Notes: generated by a model from the letters alone, not told the origin. Numbered from the stretch's first letter, positions 1 through 9,472 are shown. The stretch is 64,000 nt of DNA from Lachnospiraceae oral taxon 107 str. F0167 (GCA_000209465.1 GL890587.1:1-64000), one strand, 5' to 3'. Program-made: numbers and translations.

Positions 1-260
1 TTAAGTTCAACAGGGGTGGAAAATGCACGAGGACGGTATTCTTCAGAAAGAACTTTTGTTCTATTCTCGTTTTGCTCTTTTACATAGTCGCTGTAAAATT
101 TAACAGGATCCGGAATCTCACATGAAATCAAATCCTCAACATAACCAAAAGATTTTACATTTTTTGTTCTTGGTTGTTTTTTATCCTTATCCCAAAATGA
201 TTCATACATCTGAAGATAAGTACCTTTTTTCTTCTTTTCTTTTCTCAAAAAATAAGCCAT
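1..260 (-). CDS. IS1634-like transposase, N-terminal part (cut by window edge)
   Basis: The minus strand is open from an ATG at 260 down to the first base of the window, giving 86 residues. The start of the protein (KKKKGTYLQMYESFWDKDKK, then a KSFGYVED stretch) matches the N-terminus usual in IS1634/IS4-like transposases. An AGAGG Shine-Dalgarno sequence lies six bases before the ATG. The catalytic DDE part lies outside the window, so intactness cannot be judged. It indicates an insertion sequence directly beside the ribosomal-protein gene rpmH. Family assignment is by eye from the N-terminus only. Confidence 0.7.
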   Translation of the reverse strand, partial: MAYFLRKEKKKKGTYLQMYESFWDKDKKQPRTKNVKSFGYVEDLISCEIPDPVKFYSDYVKEQNENRTKVLSEEYRPRAFSTPVEL

Positions 261-287
261 AAACACCTCTAAAAGTAAAGTACTATG

Positions 288-442
288 AAGTACTATGATT
301 ATAACATACTCTAAAAATTTTTTCAAATTTTTTAAAATATTTTTTATGTCAGAAAAGCCTTTAAAATAAAGGCTTTAAAAGAATTGCACAAAATCAAATA
401 GTTTATTAGAAATTTAAAACGTCGGAACTTTCATAGTACTTC
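288..442. repeat. 12-bp inverted repeat beside the transposase gene
   Basis: GAAGTACTATGA at 288-299 is repeated inverted as TCATAGTACTTC at 431-442. Its position just outside the transposase start suggests an element end or an operator. I cannot place the IS terminus without the left half of the element. Confidence 0.4.
354..376 (-). terminator. Small hairpin, possible terminator or IS end structure
   Basis: AAAGCCTTT (354-362) pairs with AAAGGCTTT (368-376) around a 5-base loop. On the minus strand it is followed by a short T run. No minus-strand gene lies to its right, so it may instead belong to the insertion element. Confidence 0.3.
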
Positions 443-594
443 GACGGAAGACGGGAACAGGCAGAGAATTAACACAATTACCGCTTGTTATAGTAGGTAT
501 AATAGGAACACAGGGTGTAGCGGAAGCAATAGTATCTTCGATACTGACTTTGGCAGTAGCGGGAACCCTATTAAAAATAAGCGAAGAGAGATAA
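418..594 (+). pseudogene. C-terminal remnant of a membrane protein (ECF S-component-like)
   Basis: A frame without a usable start runs to a TAA at 592-594. Its last part reads as two hydrophobic stretches (LPLVIVGIIGTQG and AEAIVSSILTLAVAGTLL) followed by a charged tail KISEER. This looks like the C-terminus of a small integral membrane protein; the G-x-x-AEAI-SS pattern recalls energy-coupling-factor S components, but that is only a resemblance. The upstream part is missing and the insertion element lies where it would be, so it is probably the leftover of a disrupted gene. Confidence 0.4.
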
Positions 595-599
595 AGCTA

Positions 600-628
600 T
601 TGACTTGTAATGCTTCTTTTTATATAAT
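600..628 (+). promoter_or_regulatory. Sigma-A promoter of rpmH
   Basis: TTGACT at 600-605 and TATAAT at 623-628 are separated by 17 bases, close to the vegetative consensus. It gives a leader of about 75 nt before rpmH and starts just past the stop of the upstream remnant. Confidence 0.8.
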
Positions 629-711
629 ACTAGGGTGCGTTCTTTGGAAAGTAAAGAACATAGACTTAAAAAAGACCAGGCAAAAGAGAAGAAGTAAGGA
701 GGTGCAGGATC

Positions 712-846
712 ATGAAGATGACATTCCAACCTAAGAAAAGACAAAGATCTAAGGTTCACGGTTTTAGAGCAAGAATGAGTTCAGCAGGCGGAAGAAAAGT
801 ATTAGCTGCCAGAAGAGCAAAGGGAAGAGCTAGATTATCAGCTTAA
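712..846 (+). CDS. rpmH: 50S ribosomal protein L34
   Basis: This 44-residue basic protein has the complete L34 pattern: [18 protein letters not shown] at the start, [21 protein letters not shown] in the middle and a short RARLSA end. Length equals the family norm. It is a component of the large ribosomal subunit. A strong TAAGGAGGTG site precedes the ATG. It opens the conserved rpmH-rnpA-yidD-yidC-jag order found near the replication origin of Firmicutes. dnaA, often found on its other side, is not within the 700 bases visible upstream. Confidence 0.97.
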   Translation: MKMTFQPKKRQRSKVHGFRARMSSAGGRKVLAARRAKGRARLSA

Positions 847-877
847 AAAAATATGGCAATAGCCGAAAAACAGATGA

Positions 878-945
878 TTGCTACATTATGTAGCAAAGGA
901 TTTATCTGTCGAAGATTACTTAGGGATAGTCTTATGACTATCCCT
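878..945 (+). terminator. Two hairpins between rpmH and rnpA
   Basis: TTGCTACA (878-885) pairs with TGTAGCAA (889-896). AGGGATAGTC (922-931) pairs with GACTATCCCT (936-945) and is followed by TTTAATTT. The second has the form of a weak intrinsic terminator, which would attenuate rnpA relative to the much more demanded L34. Confidence 0.6.
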
Positions 946-995
946 TTAATTTAAGCGATAGAATGCAAAATGAGGTTTGCATTTGAGGAGTTTGT

Positions 996-1373
996 GTGAA
1001 AAGTTTTCCTTCTTTAAAAAGTAATTCTGATTTTCAAAGGGTGTATAAGAACGGAAAGTCATATGCCAATAAAACTCTTGTAATGTATGTATATAGAAAT
1101 GAATTGTCTTATAATAGAATAGGGATATCGGTTTCAAAAAAAAATGGTAATAGCGTAGTAAGGCATACATTTGCAAGAAAAATCAGAGAGATTTTCAGGC
1201 TGAATAAGATAGAGAAAAAAGGATTGGATATAATAGTAGTAGTACGAGTAGGTGCAGATGTAAGTGATTATCATAAATTGGAAAAAGCTTATTTACATTT
1301 GCTTAAATCACATAGACTGGATAAGGAAGATGTTGAAGAAAATAAACAGCTTAGTAATAAAGGGTATGATTAA
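996..1373 (+). CDS. rnpA: Ribonuclease P protein component
   Basis: A 125-residue basic protein with the RnpA fold pattern: N-terminal [17 protein letters not shown], a central [15 protein letters not shown] helix signature and the following ARKIREIFR. It binds the RNase P RNA and assists 5' maturation of tRNA precursors. The usual R-N-R-x-K-R signature reads R-H-T-F-A-R-K here, a variation at the RNA-binding helix. The start is GTG at 996, with a GAGGAG site eight bases upstream. The end overlaps yidD by 8 bases, suggesting coupled translation. Confidence 0.93.
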   Translation: MKSFPSLKSNSDFQRVYKNGKSYANKTLVMYVYRNELSYNRIGISVSKKNGNSVVRHTFARKIREIFRLNKIEKKGLDIIVVVRVGADVSDYHKLEKAYLHLLKSHRLDKEDVEENKQLSNKGYD

Positions 1374-1566
1374 GCTTATTAGATTCTATCAAAAATACCT
1401 GTCACCGCTAAAGGTAAGGACACATTGTATTTATTCTCCCACCTGTTCACAGTATGCTATAGAGGCTTTAAAAAAGCATGGTATATTAAAGGGAACACTT
1501 TTAAGTATATGGAGGATACTTAGATGTAATCCTTTGGCAAAGGGCGGTTATGATCCCGTGCCATAA
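1366..1566 (+). CDS. yidD: Membrane protein insertion efficiency factor YidD
   Basis: A 66-residue protein starting [16 protein letters not shown], with the YidD hallmarks [15 protein letters not shown] and [24 protein letters not shown]. The N-terminus is an amphipathic helix; the three conserved cysteines are present. It is thought to help YidC-dependent insertion of membrane proteins. The frame stays open further upstream, but the family start is the ATG at 1366, which overlaps the end of rnpA. Confidence 0.93.
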   Translation: MIKLIRFYQKYLSPLKVRTHCIYSPTCSQYAIEALKKHGILKGTLLSIWRILRCNPLAKGGYDPVP

Positions 1567-1625
1567 GATAAAGGAATTTAGTAAGTTAATATTAGAAATC
1601 TAATAAAAATTTTGGAGGTATCAGC

Positions 1626-2882
1626 TTGGACATTGTGCTATTAACAAAGTCAACTACACCTATTATAGGTTGGTTTGCCGAAATACTTGGATTTATAATG
1701 AATCTGATATTTGATATTGGAATAACAAATATTGGTGTTGCTATTATAGTTTTTACAATAGTAATAAATATAATAATGATACCATTGACTATAAATCAGC
1801 AAAAGTCTCAAAAACTTATGGCTGTAATACAGCCTGAGGTAAAGGCAATACAGGATAAGTATAAGGGAAAAACGGATAATGAATCTGCAGTGAAGATGAA
1901 TGCCGAGACCAGAGCGGTATATAGTAAGTATGGTACAAGTATGACAGGCGGTTGTCTTCCGCTTCTTATACAGATGCCTATATTGTTCGGACTCTATCAG
2001 GTTATTTACAGAATACCGGCGTATGTAACAAGTGTTCGTGGTATATTTGAAACTGTAGCTACATCACTTATGAAGGAACCTGATTATATAAATAAAATAA
2101 GTGAATTGGCAAAAGCTGTAAGGCTTCCTATAGAGAGTAATGATTATACAATTACCAATAAAGTAATAGATTTATTATATAAATTTACTCCTGAAAAGTG
2201 GACAACCTTGTCAGAGACCTTCCCGAATATGAGCAGTGTTCTTGAAACAAGTATCCCTCTTATAAAGCAAATGAACTCATTCCTTGGAATAGATTTATCG
2301 GTAGCGCCATGGCAGGGGATGAATAATATAAATGTGGCATGGATAATTCCTGTACTTGCCGGTGTTACACAGTTTATTTCAACCAAGGTAATGACAGTAA
2401 ACCAGCCAAAAAATGCCGATACTGAGAATGAAATGGCAAGACAGATGCAAAGTATGAACACTGTAATGCCTATAATGTCAGTAGTATTTTGTTTTACTTT
2501 TCCTGCAGGTATCGGTATATATTGGATTGCTTCAGCGCTTGCAAGAACAGTTGTACAGTTGCTTGTAAACTACAGGTTAAAGGATTTGGATATCGATAAA
2601 CTGGTAGAGAATAATCTTGCAAAGCAGAATGCAAAAAGAGCAAAGCAAGGTCTTCCTGCTCTCAGCGCCAATAAAAAGGTGATTGAGAATGCAAAGCATA
2701 TGGATGAGATTGAAAAAGAGGAAAAAGAAAACAAAGCAAAAAAATATGAAGTGAATACCAAGAATATAAAGGATTCTACAGAATATTATAATAAGGATGC
2801 AAAACCGGGCTCTCTTGCTTCAAAGGCGAATATGGTAGCCAAATATAATGAGAAGCAGGCAAATGCCAAGAAAAATAAATAG
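1626..2882 (+). CDS. yidC: Membrane protein insertase YidC/Oxa1
   Basis: A 418-residue polytopic membrane protein. It has a first membrane segment near residues 15-55, the family core GGCLPLLIQMPILFGLYQVI near 110-130, further segments near 240-257 and 280-315, and a long Lys/Glu-rich cytosolic tail from about 340. It inserts proteins into the membrane alone or with SecYEG. There is no lipobox cysteine, unlike Bacillus SpoIIIJ. The start is TTG at 1626 behind TTGGAGG. The loop between the first and second conserved segments is longer than in Bacillus, which accounts for the large size. Confidence 0.94.
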   Translation: MDIVLLTKSTTPIIGWFAEILGFIMNLIFDIGITNIGVAIIVFTIVINIIMIPLTINQQKSQKLMAVIQPEVKAIQDKYKGKTDNESAVKMNAETRAVYSKYGTSMTGGCLPLLIQMPILFGLYQVIYRIPAYVTSVRGIFETVATSLMKEPDYINKISELAKAVRLPIESNDYTITNKVIDLLYKFTPEKWTTLSETFPNMSSVLETSIPLIKQMNSFLGIDLSVAPWQGMNNINVAWIIPVLAGVTQFISTKVMTVNQPKNADTENEMARQMQSMNTVMPIMSVVFCFTFPAGIGIYWIASALARTVVQLLVNYRLKDLDIDKLVENNLAKQNAKRAKQGLPALSANKKVIENAKHMDEIEKEEKENKAKKYEVNTKNIKDSTEYYNKDAKPGSLASKANMVAKYNEKQANAKKNK

Positions 2883-2892
2883 GAGGATTGAG

Positions 2893-3846
2893 ATGGACAG
2901 TGCTAGAGTTTCAGCAAGGAATTATGATGAAGCTTTAACCAAGGCTTTGATAGAGCTTGGAACCACAAGTGATAATGTGGATGTAGAGATTATTGAAAGA
3001 GGCACAAACGGATTTTTAGGGATTATCGGTGTAAAACCATGGACGCTAAAGGTTACTGTAAAAAAGTCTGTTGAAACCCCGGTAAAGAAAAAATCAACAG
3101 TTGAAAAGACACAGGAAAAACCAAGAGAACAAAAATCTCCTATTGAAAAAAAGGAAGCAGAGAAAAAAGAGACTGCAGTAGAAAAGTCGGAATCTCATAA
3201 GACTGAACCTTCTACAGTAGAGGAAGTACATGTTAAAAAGGATGCCTCAGAGGAAGTAGAGTCGATAGATGAATACACAAGATTCTATGGAGAAGATGAA
3301 GAGAACAACACAACAAGCAGACGAGTACTTACCAATGATGAATTAGAGGAAATAAGAGACAGAGTTGATAAATTTCTAAAGGATTTCTTTGCAGCTATGG
3401 ACTTACCTGCACATGCTGTATATAATTTTTCATTTAAAACAAATGAGCTTTCTATAGTGATAGAAAGTGAAGAAGACTTAGGTGTTCTAATCGGTAAAAG
3501 AGGACAGACACTTGATTCATTACAGTATATATTAAGTCTTGTTGTAAATAAGAGCAGTCAGAGCTATATAAGAATAAAGCTTGATACTGAAAACTATAGA
3601 AATAAAAGAAAAGATAAGCTGGAATTGCTTGCAAAAAATATTGCGGCAAAGGTTAAGAAAACAGGCAGATTTACAGAGCTTGAGCCTATGAATGCTTATG
3701 AAAGAAGAATCATACATGCTGCACTTCAGGGAGATAATATGGTATCTACAAAGAGTGTGGGCGAAGAACCTTTCAGACATATAACAGTTTATCCTAAGAG
3801 AAATTTTAAATCAAATAAAAGAAGCCCTAGAAGGGAAATACAATAA
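2893..3846 (+). CDS. jag: RNA-binding protein Jag/KhpB
   Basis: A 317-residue protein with three parts. A Jag N-terminal domain (DSARVSARNYDEALTKAL, then GFLGIIGVKPW) is followed by a highly charged K/E-rich linker of about 100 residues, a KH domain (VLIGKRGQTLDSLQYILSLV) and an R3H domain ending EPFRHITVYP. The family binds RNA, pairs with KhpA, and is linked to cell-shape control in Firmicutes. The start at 2893 follows AGGAGG; an upstream in-frame ATG lies inside yidC and lacks a ribosome site. Ten bases separate it from yidC. Confidence 0.92.
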   Translation: MDSARVSARNYDEALTKALIELGTTSDNVDVEIIERGTNGFLGIIGVKPWTLKVTVKKSVETPVKKKSTVEKTQEKPREQKSPIEKKEAEKKETAVEKSESHKTEPSTVEEVHVKKDASEEVESIDEYTRFYGEDEENNTTSRRVLTNDELEEIRDRVDKFLKDFFAAMDLPAHAVYNFSFKTNELSIVIESEEDLGVLIGKRGQTLDSLQYILSLVVNKSSQSYIRIKLDTENYRNKRKDKLELLAKNIAAKVKKTGRFTELEPMNAYERRIIHAALQGDNMVSTKSVGEEPFRHITVYPKRNFKSNKRSPRREIQ

Positions 3847-3860
3847 AAACTAGTCTTGTG

Positions 3861-3901
3861 AAAGAGGGCTGTTGATAACATAGTTATTGATGGTCCTCTT
3901 T
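3861..3901 (+). terminator. Terminator after jag
   Basis: AAAGAGG (3861-3867) pairs with CCTCTTT (3895-3901). The loop can pair further through ATAAC/GTTAT, and the hairpin is followed by a T-rich stretch. It closes the rpmH-jag unit. Confidence 0.65.
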
Positions 3902-3991
3902 TATTTTATACAGAAGTCTGTAGTAATATTATAGGATTATGATTATAATGTAAAAAAGTAGGGATTTTCCACTATTTATAAAGGGAGAAAT

Positions 3992-5362
3992 ATGAAGAGA
4001 ACAGATACTATTGCTGCCATAGCAACAGCACTTGGAGAAAGTGGAATAGGAATAATAAGAATAAGCGGTGAAGATGCTGTAAGTATAGCGGATAAGATAT
4101 ACAACGGTAAAAAAACTTTAAGGGAAGCGGATTCACATACAATAAACTATGGACATATATTTTTTGAAGAAGAAATAATAGATGAAGTTTTGGTAATGCT
4201 TATGAAAGCACCAAGGACTTTCACAGGTGAAGATACCGTAGAGATAAATTGCCATGGCGGAATACTGATTTTAGAAAAGATATTGCATGCTGTGATTGCA
4301 TCAGGAGCAAGAATGGCATTTCCGGGAGAATTTACAAAGAGAGCATTTCTTAACGGAAAAATGGATTTAAGTCAGGCAGAGGCGGTTATAGATATAATAG
4401 AGGCTAAGAATGATCTGGCATTAAAGGCAGGTATCAGACAATTAAGCGGAGCACTGACAGAGAATATAAAGGATATCAGGGCAAAGATACTTGAACAGAT
4501 AGCCTTTATAGAGGCTGCACTGGATGATCCTGAACATTACTCACTCGACGGATACAGTAAAAAGCTGAGAAAAATTGTAAATAAGCTCATTACAAGAATT
4601 GAATATTTAAAGAAATCTTTTAAAGACGGAAGTATTATAAAAGAAGGTATAAATACCGTTATTATAGGAAAGCCGAATGCAGGAAAATCTTCTATTCTAA
4701 ATCTTCTTTCAAGAACAGACAGAGCCATAGTTACGGATATTGCAGGAACAACAAGAGATACATTGACGGAAAATATAAAATTATCAGGTATCAGCCTGAA
4801 TATTACAGATACCGCAGGCATCAGACAGACAGATGATGTGGTGGAAAGTATAGGTGTACAAAAGGCTATAGAGGCAAGTAATAATGCGGATTTAAATCTT
4901 GTTGTAATAGACGGACTTATGCCTCTTGATAAAGAAGATATCGAATTACTTGAAAGCGTAAAAAATAAGAATGCCATCATACTTATAAATAAGTCTGATA
5001 AAGAACTTAAGATAGGCGTTGAAGATATAAAAAAATACAGTTCAAAGGATGTTATTATATTTTCCGCAAAGGAAAATATAGGAGTGGATGAACTTGAAAA
5101 TATGATAAAATCCAAATTTATTTCAAATGAGATAAATTTTAATGACCAGGTTATAATAACAAATATAAGACATCAGGAAATAATAAATGAGACCTTGGAA
5201 TCTCTTGAAATGTGTATATCAAGTATTGATGAGGGATATGAAGAGGATTTCTTTACAATAGATTTGCTTAATGGCTATGAAGCACTTGGAGAGATCATTG
5301 GAGAGACTGTAGATGATGATGTGGTAAATGAAATATTTTCAAAGTTCTGCATGGGTAAGTAA
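3992..5362 (+). CDS. mnmE: tRNA modification GTPase MnmE
   Basis: A 456-residue protein with the MnmE layout. It has an N-terminal tetrahydrofolate-binding domain (AIATALGESGIGIIRISG), a helical domain, and an inserted G domain with GKPNAGKSS, DIAGTTRDT, DTAGIR and NKSD. The C-terminus is FCMGK, carrying the conserved cysteine (usually CIGK). With MnmG it builds the 5-(carboxymethyl)aminomethyl group on wobble uridine 34 of several tRNAs. AAAGGGAG precedes the ATG. It heads the mnmE-mnmG-rsmG run. Confidence 0.96.
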   Translation: MKRTDTIAAIATALGESGIGIIRISGEDAVSIADKIYNGKKTLREADSHTINYGHIFFEEEIIDEVLVMLMKAPRTFTGEDTVEINCHGGILILEKILHAVIASGARMAFPGEFTKRAFLNGKMDLSQAEAVIDIIEAKNDLALKAGIRQLSGALTENIKDIRAKILEQIAFIEAALDDPEHYSLDGYSKKLRKIVNKLITRIEYLKKSFKDGSIIKEGINTVIIGKPNAGKSSILNLLSRTDRAIVTDIAGTTRDTLTENIKLSGISLNITDTAGIRQTDDVVESIGVQKAIEASNNADLNLVVIDGLMPLDKEDIELLESVKNKNAIILINKSDKELKIGVEDIKKYSSKDVIIFSAKENIGVDELENMIKSKFISNEINFNDQVIITNIRHQEIINETLESLEMCISSIDEGYEEDFFTIDLLNGYEALGEIIGETVDDDVVNEIFSKFCMGK

Positions 5363-5402
5363 TATAATTGCGTAAAATTATATTTAAAACAAGAGGTATT
5401 AA

Positions 5403-7289
5403 ATGAATACAAAAAAAATATATGATATTGTAGTAGTCGGTGCAGGTCATGCCGGATGCGAGGCGGCACTTGTAGGTGCAAGACTTGGATTAAAAACGGT
5501 AATTTTTACTGTAAGTGTTGATTCTATAGCACTTATGCCCTGTAATCCGAATATAGGAGGGAGTTCTAAAGGACATCTTGTAAAAGAGCTTGATGCTCTT
5601 GGCGGTGAAATGGGAAAATGTATAGATAAGACATTTATTCAGTCCAAGATGTTGAATGCTTCAAAAGGTCCGGCGGTACATTCACTCAGAGCACAGGCTG
5701 ATAAGCAGGAATATTCCAAGGAAATGAGGAAGACTCTTGAAAATACACCAAACTTAAGTATATGTCAGAAAGAAATTACAAAGTTGATTATTGAAGATAA
5801 TATATGTAAGGGTGTTGAAACTATATCCGGAAGTAAGTATTATGCAAAGGCTGTTATATTGGCAACAGGAACATATTTGAATGCAAGATGTATATATGGT
5901 GAGGTGGCGGAATATACAGGACCGAATGGTCTAAAGTCGGCAAACCATCTCACATCCTCTCTTATAGAATACGGTATAGATTTAAACAGATTTAAAACAG
6001 GTACTCCTGCAAGAGTAGATGGCAGAACCATAAACTATGAAGTTATGGAGGAACAATATGGAGATAATCCTGTAGTTCCCTTCTCCTTTGAAACCGATCC
6101 TGAAAGTATACAAAAGGAACAGGTAAAATGCTATCTTGCATATACAAGTGAGAAAACGCATGAAATAATAAGAAAAAACATAGACAGATCTCCTCTCTTT
6201 TCAGGTGCAATAAAGGGTACAGGTCCGAGATATTGCCCTTCTATAGAAGATAAGGTTGTTAAATTTCCAGATAAAGACAGGCATCAGATATTTGTAGAGC
6301 CTGAAGGATTTTATACAAATGAAATGTATTTATCAGGTCTTTCCAGTTCACTTCCGGAGGATGTTCAGGATGAAATGATAAGAAGCATAGAGGGATTTGA
6401 AAATGTAGAAATAGTGAGAAACGGATACGCTATTGAATATGATTGCATTGATGCAAGACAGTTAAAGGACAGTTTGGAGTTTAGAGCGATTGAAGGTCTG
6501 TTTGCAGCCGGACAGTTTAACGGAAGTTCAGGTTATGAAGAGGCAGCGGTACAGGGACTTATGGCAGGTATAAATGCTTCTATGAAGATTTTGGGAAGAG
6601 ATCCTGTAGTGATAGGTAGAGATCAGGGATATATTGGAGTGCTGATAGATGATCTTGTAACTAAGGAAAGTCATGAGCCTTACAGAATGATGACATCCAG
6701 ATCCGAATACAGACTTCTTCTAAGACAGGATAATGCGGATATCAGACTCACAAAACTGGGTTATGATATAGGACTTATATCAGAGGAAAGATATCAGAGA
6801 TTACTTGAAAAAGAAAAACAGATAGAAGAAGAAATAAACAGATTGAAAAATATTCATATCGGAGCAAATTTAAAAGTACAGGAATTCTTAGTAAAAAACG
6901 GCTCCACACCTCTTCAAACTTCAGCAAATCTTGCAGAAGTAATAAGAAGACCGGAGTTAAATTATGATCTCACTAAGGAGATTGATGATAATAGGAAAGA
7001 GCTGAGAAAAGAAGTCAGAGATCAGGTAAATATAAATATAAAATACGAGGGATATATAAAAAGACAGGAATCACAGGTAAAGCAATTTAAAAAGCTTGAA
7101 AATAAAAAAATTCCCGCAGATATAGACTATAGCAAGGTGAACAGCCTTAGAATAGAGGCGGTACAAAAGCTTAGTAAGGTAAAACCAAGTTCCATCGGAC
7201 AGGCATCAAGAATATCCGGAGTATCTCCGGCGGATATAACAGTACTATTGGTATATTTAGAGACATATAAGGAGAAAAAGAATGTATAA
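5403..7289 (+). CDS. mnmG: tRNA uridine-5-carboxymethylaminomethyl synthase MnmG
   Basis: A 628-residue FAD enzyme. The dinucleotide-binding motif [14 protein letters not shown] lies at residues 8-21. The family signatures [11 protein letters not shown] and [10 protein letters not shown] lie near 275-300, and the [18 protein letters not shown] signature near 365-380. The C-terminal helical domain that contacts MnmE and tRNA is complete (ending near [15 protein letters not shown]). It is the partner of MnmE in wobble-uridine modification. The gene ends inside the start of rsmG (8-base overlap). Confidence 0.97.
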   Translation: MNTKKIYDIVVVGAGHAGCEAALVGARLGLKTVIFTVSVDSIALMPCNPNIGGSSKGHLVKELDALGGEMGKCIDKTFIQSKMLNASKGPAVHSLRAQADKQEYSKEMRKTLENTPNLSICQKEITKLIIEDNICKGVETISGSKYYAKAVILATGTYLNARCIYGEVAEYTGPNGLKSANHLTSSLIEYGIDLNRFKTGTPARVDGRTINYEVMEEQYGDNPVVPFSFETDPESIQKEQVKCYLAYTSEKTHEIIRKNIDRSPLFSGAIKGTGPRYCPSIEDKVVKFPDKDRHQIFVEPEGFYTNEMYLSGLSSSLPEDVQDEMIRSIEGFENVEIVRNGYAIEYDCIDARQLKDSLEFRAIEGLFAAGQFNGSSGYEEAAVQGLMAGINASMKILGRDPVVIGRDQGYIGVLIDDLVTKESHEPYRMMTSRSEYRLLLRQDNADIRLTKLGYDIGLISEERYQRLLEKEKQIEEEINRLKNIHIGANLKVQEFLVKNGSTPLQTSANLAEVIRRPELNYDLTKEIDDNRKELRKEVRDQVNINIKYEGYIKRQESQVKQFKKLENKKIPADIDYSKVNSLRIEAVQKLSKVKPSSIGQASRISGVSPADITVLLVYLETYKEKKNV

Positions 7290-8007
7290 TGATATGGCAA
7301 GATACTTGTCGGAAAGTGAAATTCCGGGTATTGATATATCAGATGATAAGAAAGAAAAGCTGTATAGATTCTATGAACTTCTGATTGAAAAAAATAAGGT
7401 AATGAATCTGACCTCTATTACAGAATTAAAGGAATGTACCTATAAACATTTTATAGACAGTATTTCCTTAATAAAAATTGTAAAGGATTTGGACAGTAAG
7501 GATTATAATATCGCAGACCTCGGTACAGGAGCAGGTTTTCCCGGAATACCTTTAGCAATAGTATTTCCAAATCTAAATCTCACATTGATAGACAGTTTAA
7601 ATAAGAGAATAAAGTTTATACAGGAAGTATGTGAAAATCTGGGATTGGAAAATGTAAATGCCATACATTCAAGAGCTGAAGATATAGCAAGGAATAGGGA
7701 TTATAGAGAAAGTTTTGATATATGTGTATCCAGGGCAGTTGCGAATCTGGCATCATTGTCTGAGTATTGTCTTCCACTGGTAAAACTTGGAGGAAGCTTT
7801 ATATCATATAAATCAAAGGGCTATGATATAGAGGTAAATGAGGCTAAAAATGCAATAAAGTTATTGGGTGGAGAAATAAAGGATTCTATAAAATTTGAAC
7901 TGGGTGAATATGGAGAAAGAATTTTACTTGATATAAAGAAAATAAAATCCACTTCAAATAAATACCCACGAAAAGCCGGATTGCCTACAAAGGAACCATT
8001 AAAGTAA
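7282..8007 (+). CDS. rsmG: 16S rRNA m7G methyltransferase RsmG (GidB)
   Basis: A 241-residue SAM methyltransferase. NKVMNLTSI, then KHFIDSISL and the SAM loop [16 protein letters not shown] are the RsmG signatures; [15 protein letters not shown] follows near residue 155. It methylates a guanine in the 530 loop of 16S rRNA. The start overlaps the end of mnmG, so translation is probably coupled. The C-terminal tail [14 protein letters not shown] is the family ending. The gene-free AT-rich interval starts right after its stop. Confidence 0.95.
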   Translation: MYNDMARYLSESEIPGIDISDDKKEKLYRFYELLIEKNKVMNLTSITELKECTYKHFIDSISLIKIVKDLDSKDYNIADLGTGAGFPGIPLAIVFPNLNLTLIDSLNKRIKFIQEVCENLGLENVNAIHSRAEDIARNRDYRESFDICVSRAVANLASLSEYCLPLVKLGGSFISYKSKGYDIEVNEAKNAIKLLGGEIKDSIKFELGEYGERILLDIKKIKSTSNKYPRKAGLPTKEPLK

Positions 8008-8015
8008 GTAAAATA

Positions 8016-8058
8016 AAATGTTTCACATGAAACTATAAATGTTTTATGTGAAACATTT
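8016..8058. repeat. Inverted pair of parS-like boxes after rsmG
   Basis: A box at 8019-8034 (TGTTTCACATGAAACT) faces a second, reversed box at 8040-8055 (TGTTTTATGTGAAACA). Together with flanking AAA/TTT they form a near-perfect stem of about 18 bp around a 7-base loop, with one G-T mismatch. As RNA this could act as a 3' end of the rsmG transcript, although no clear U tract follows. It is the only box I saw in reversed orientation. Confidence 0.75.
8019..8034 (+). promoter_or_regulatory. parS-like box 1
   Basis: Exact 14-mer core with flanks T...T. It lies 12 bases after the rsmG stop and is paired with a reversed, degraded box at 8040. Confidence 0.7.
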
Positions 8059-8086
8059 AAGATGATATTATAACGGGAGAGATTTT

Positions 8087-8131
8087 GTGGGAAAAGTAAT
8101 TGGTATTAGAATACCTAAGAATTATTTATAG
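8087..8131 (+). CDS. Possible 14-residue peptide or gene remnant
   Basis: A GTG start at 8087 behind CGGGAGAG opens a 14-codon frame (MGKVIGIRIPKNYL) that ends at a TAG at 8129-8131. A strong terminator follows 46 bases later. The ribosome site and terminator suggest a small transcribed unit, but the peptide resembles nothing I can name and may be the first codons of a lost gene. Confidence 0.25.
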   Translation: MGKVIGIRIPKNYL

Positions 8132-8177
8132 TTAATGAAAAGCAAAGAACTGTCAGCATATATAATAAAAGAGTTAA

Positions 8178-8204
8178 CCCCGGAATATTGAACTTATTCC
8201 GGGG
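8178..8204 (+). terminator. Intrinsic terminator closing the mnmE-rsmG unit
   Basis: CCCCGGAATA (8178-8187) pairs perfectly with TATTCCGGGG (8195-8204) across a 7-base loop, followed by TGTTTT. It separates the tRNA/rRNA modification genes from the repeat interval. Confidence 0.85.
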
Positions 8205-8261
8205 TGTTTTATAAAGTTTTATGTTAAATGTTTGGGGGCTGATTTCCAACTCACTTTTATA

Positions 8262-8381
8262 GTATAGTTATAGGGATACTATTTATTTTTATAATATGAT
8301 TATAGAGATTCTATTTATTTACAATCGGGATATTATTTATTTTTTAATATAATTATAGAGATGTTATTTATTTACAATCGG
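8262..8381 (+). repeat. Direct repeats with a 53-bp period
   Basis: The segment around TAGAGAT...TATTTATTTACAATCGG occurs at about 8293-8328 and again at 8345-8381, exactly 53 bases apart. A partial, more diverged copy starts near 8262. These units carry no parS-like box, so they are distinct from the array further right. Confidence 0.6.
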
Positions 8382-8523
8382 AAATTTATGATTTTTATAA
8401 TATCAATAGTATGGAATTTTGCAGAAAATTATATTTGAATAATTTATATTACAGTTCAGGTAAGATATAAATCAATGCTTTTAATTTTATAATCCTTGTA
8501 GCGTTTAACCCTTTAAAAAAAAT

Positions 8524-8606
8524 AGGATTAAGCGACATGTGACTTGTTTGAGCGCAGTTCTCCCGCCGGGCGAGCAAACAAGTATTTGCGGACTGTGTAA
8601 AATCCT
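8524..8606. repeat. GC-richer imperfect palindrome inside the AT-rich interval
   Basis: This 83-bp patch is nested inverted repeats: AGGATT (8524-8529) with AATCCT (8601-8606), and CTTGTTTG (8543-8550) with CAAACAAG (8575-8582), around a CCCGCCGGG core. Its composition differs sharply from the surrounding DNA. It could be a small dispersed palindromic element or a structured RNA; I see no coding potential. Confidence 0.5.
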
Positions 8607-8805
8607 GCGATGTTTAAAGAAAAGTTGAAATCAAGTGTGATTAAGATTATAAAATAAAAGTAATAAAATGGTAGCCAAACTGTAACTAATATATTCAGCT
8701 AAATGGATGATATATGTTTTACGGTACTGCTGTACCATAAATATTTTAATAAATAATAAATTGGGAAAAACAAAATATTGAGAATATTGATAAAAGCAAA
8801 TTTAA

Positions 8806-8821
8806 TGTTTCACATGAAACA
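8806..8821 (+). promoter_or_regulatory. parS-like box 2
   Basis: Exact core, flanks T...A, so the full 16-mer TGTTTCACATGAAACA is present. It begins the periodic left block. Confidence 0.72.
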
Positions 8822-9315
8822 TATAGATAAATATCTATATAATATAAAATATATATTTTCAAGAAAATCTCAATGCTTAAATATATGGATATATTGTTTA
8901 TTTATAATTTTATAAAGCTACTGATTATAGAATCTGCTTTGAAAACAATATTCATATGGAAGTATACTTTATATTAAAGATATTAATGATAATATTTATA
9001 CAAGTACTATATAAATATTATCATTCAGTAGTAAATCTAAATAATTAATAAATATATATATATGATATCTTCATCAGTATATTTTAATTATTAAAATATA
9101 GGAATATAACATTATTTATAAGATCTGTTTACAAATATCAACTTCCGGAAGGGTAAATATTTCACATAAAATATGTAGGTAAAGAAATTTATATAAAACC
9201 ATATAAATACTTAAATAAGAAAAATTCGATTCTTAGAGTAGACGATAATAAATACTGTTCCGAAAAATCACCTATAATAAAGTATATTATTTTAATGCTG
9301 TACCGGTATATATAA

Positions 9316-9331
9316 AGTTTCACATGAAACT
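9316..9331 (+). promoter_or_regulatory. parS-like box 3
   Basis: Exact core, flanks A...T, preceded by CCGGTATATATA. It lies 158 bp after the degraded box at 9158. Confidence 0.72.
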
Positions 9332-9472
9332 TGTAGGTAGAGAAATTCAAATAAAACTATATAAATACTTAAATAAGAAAAATTTGATTCTTAGAGTAGA
9401 TAATAATAAATATAGTTCCAAAAGCTGCTGTTAAATAAAAGCATATTACTAATGCAGTGCCGGAACATTTAT

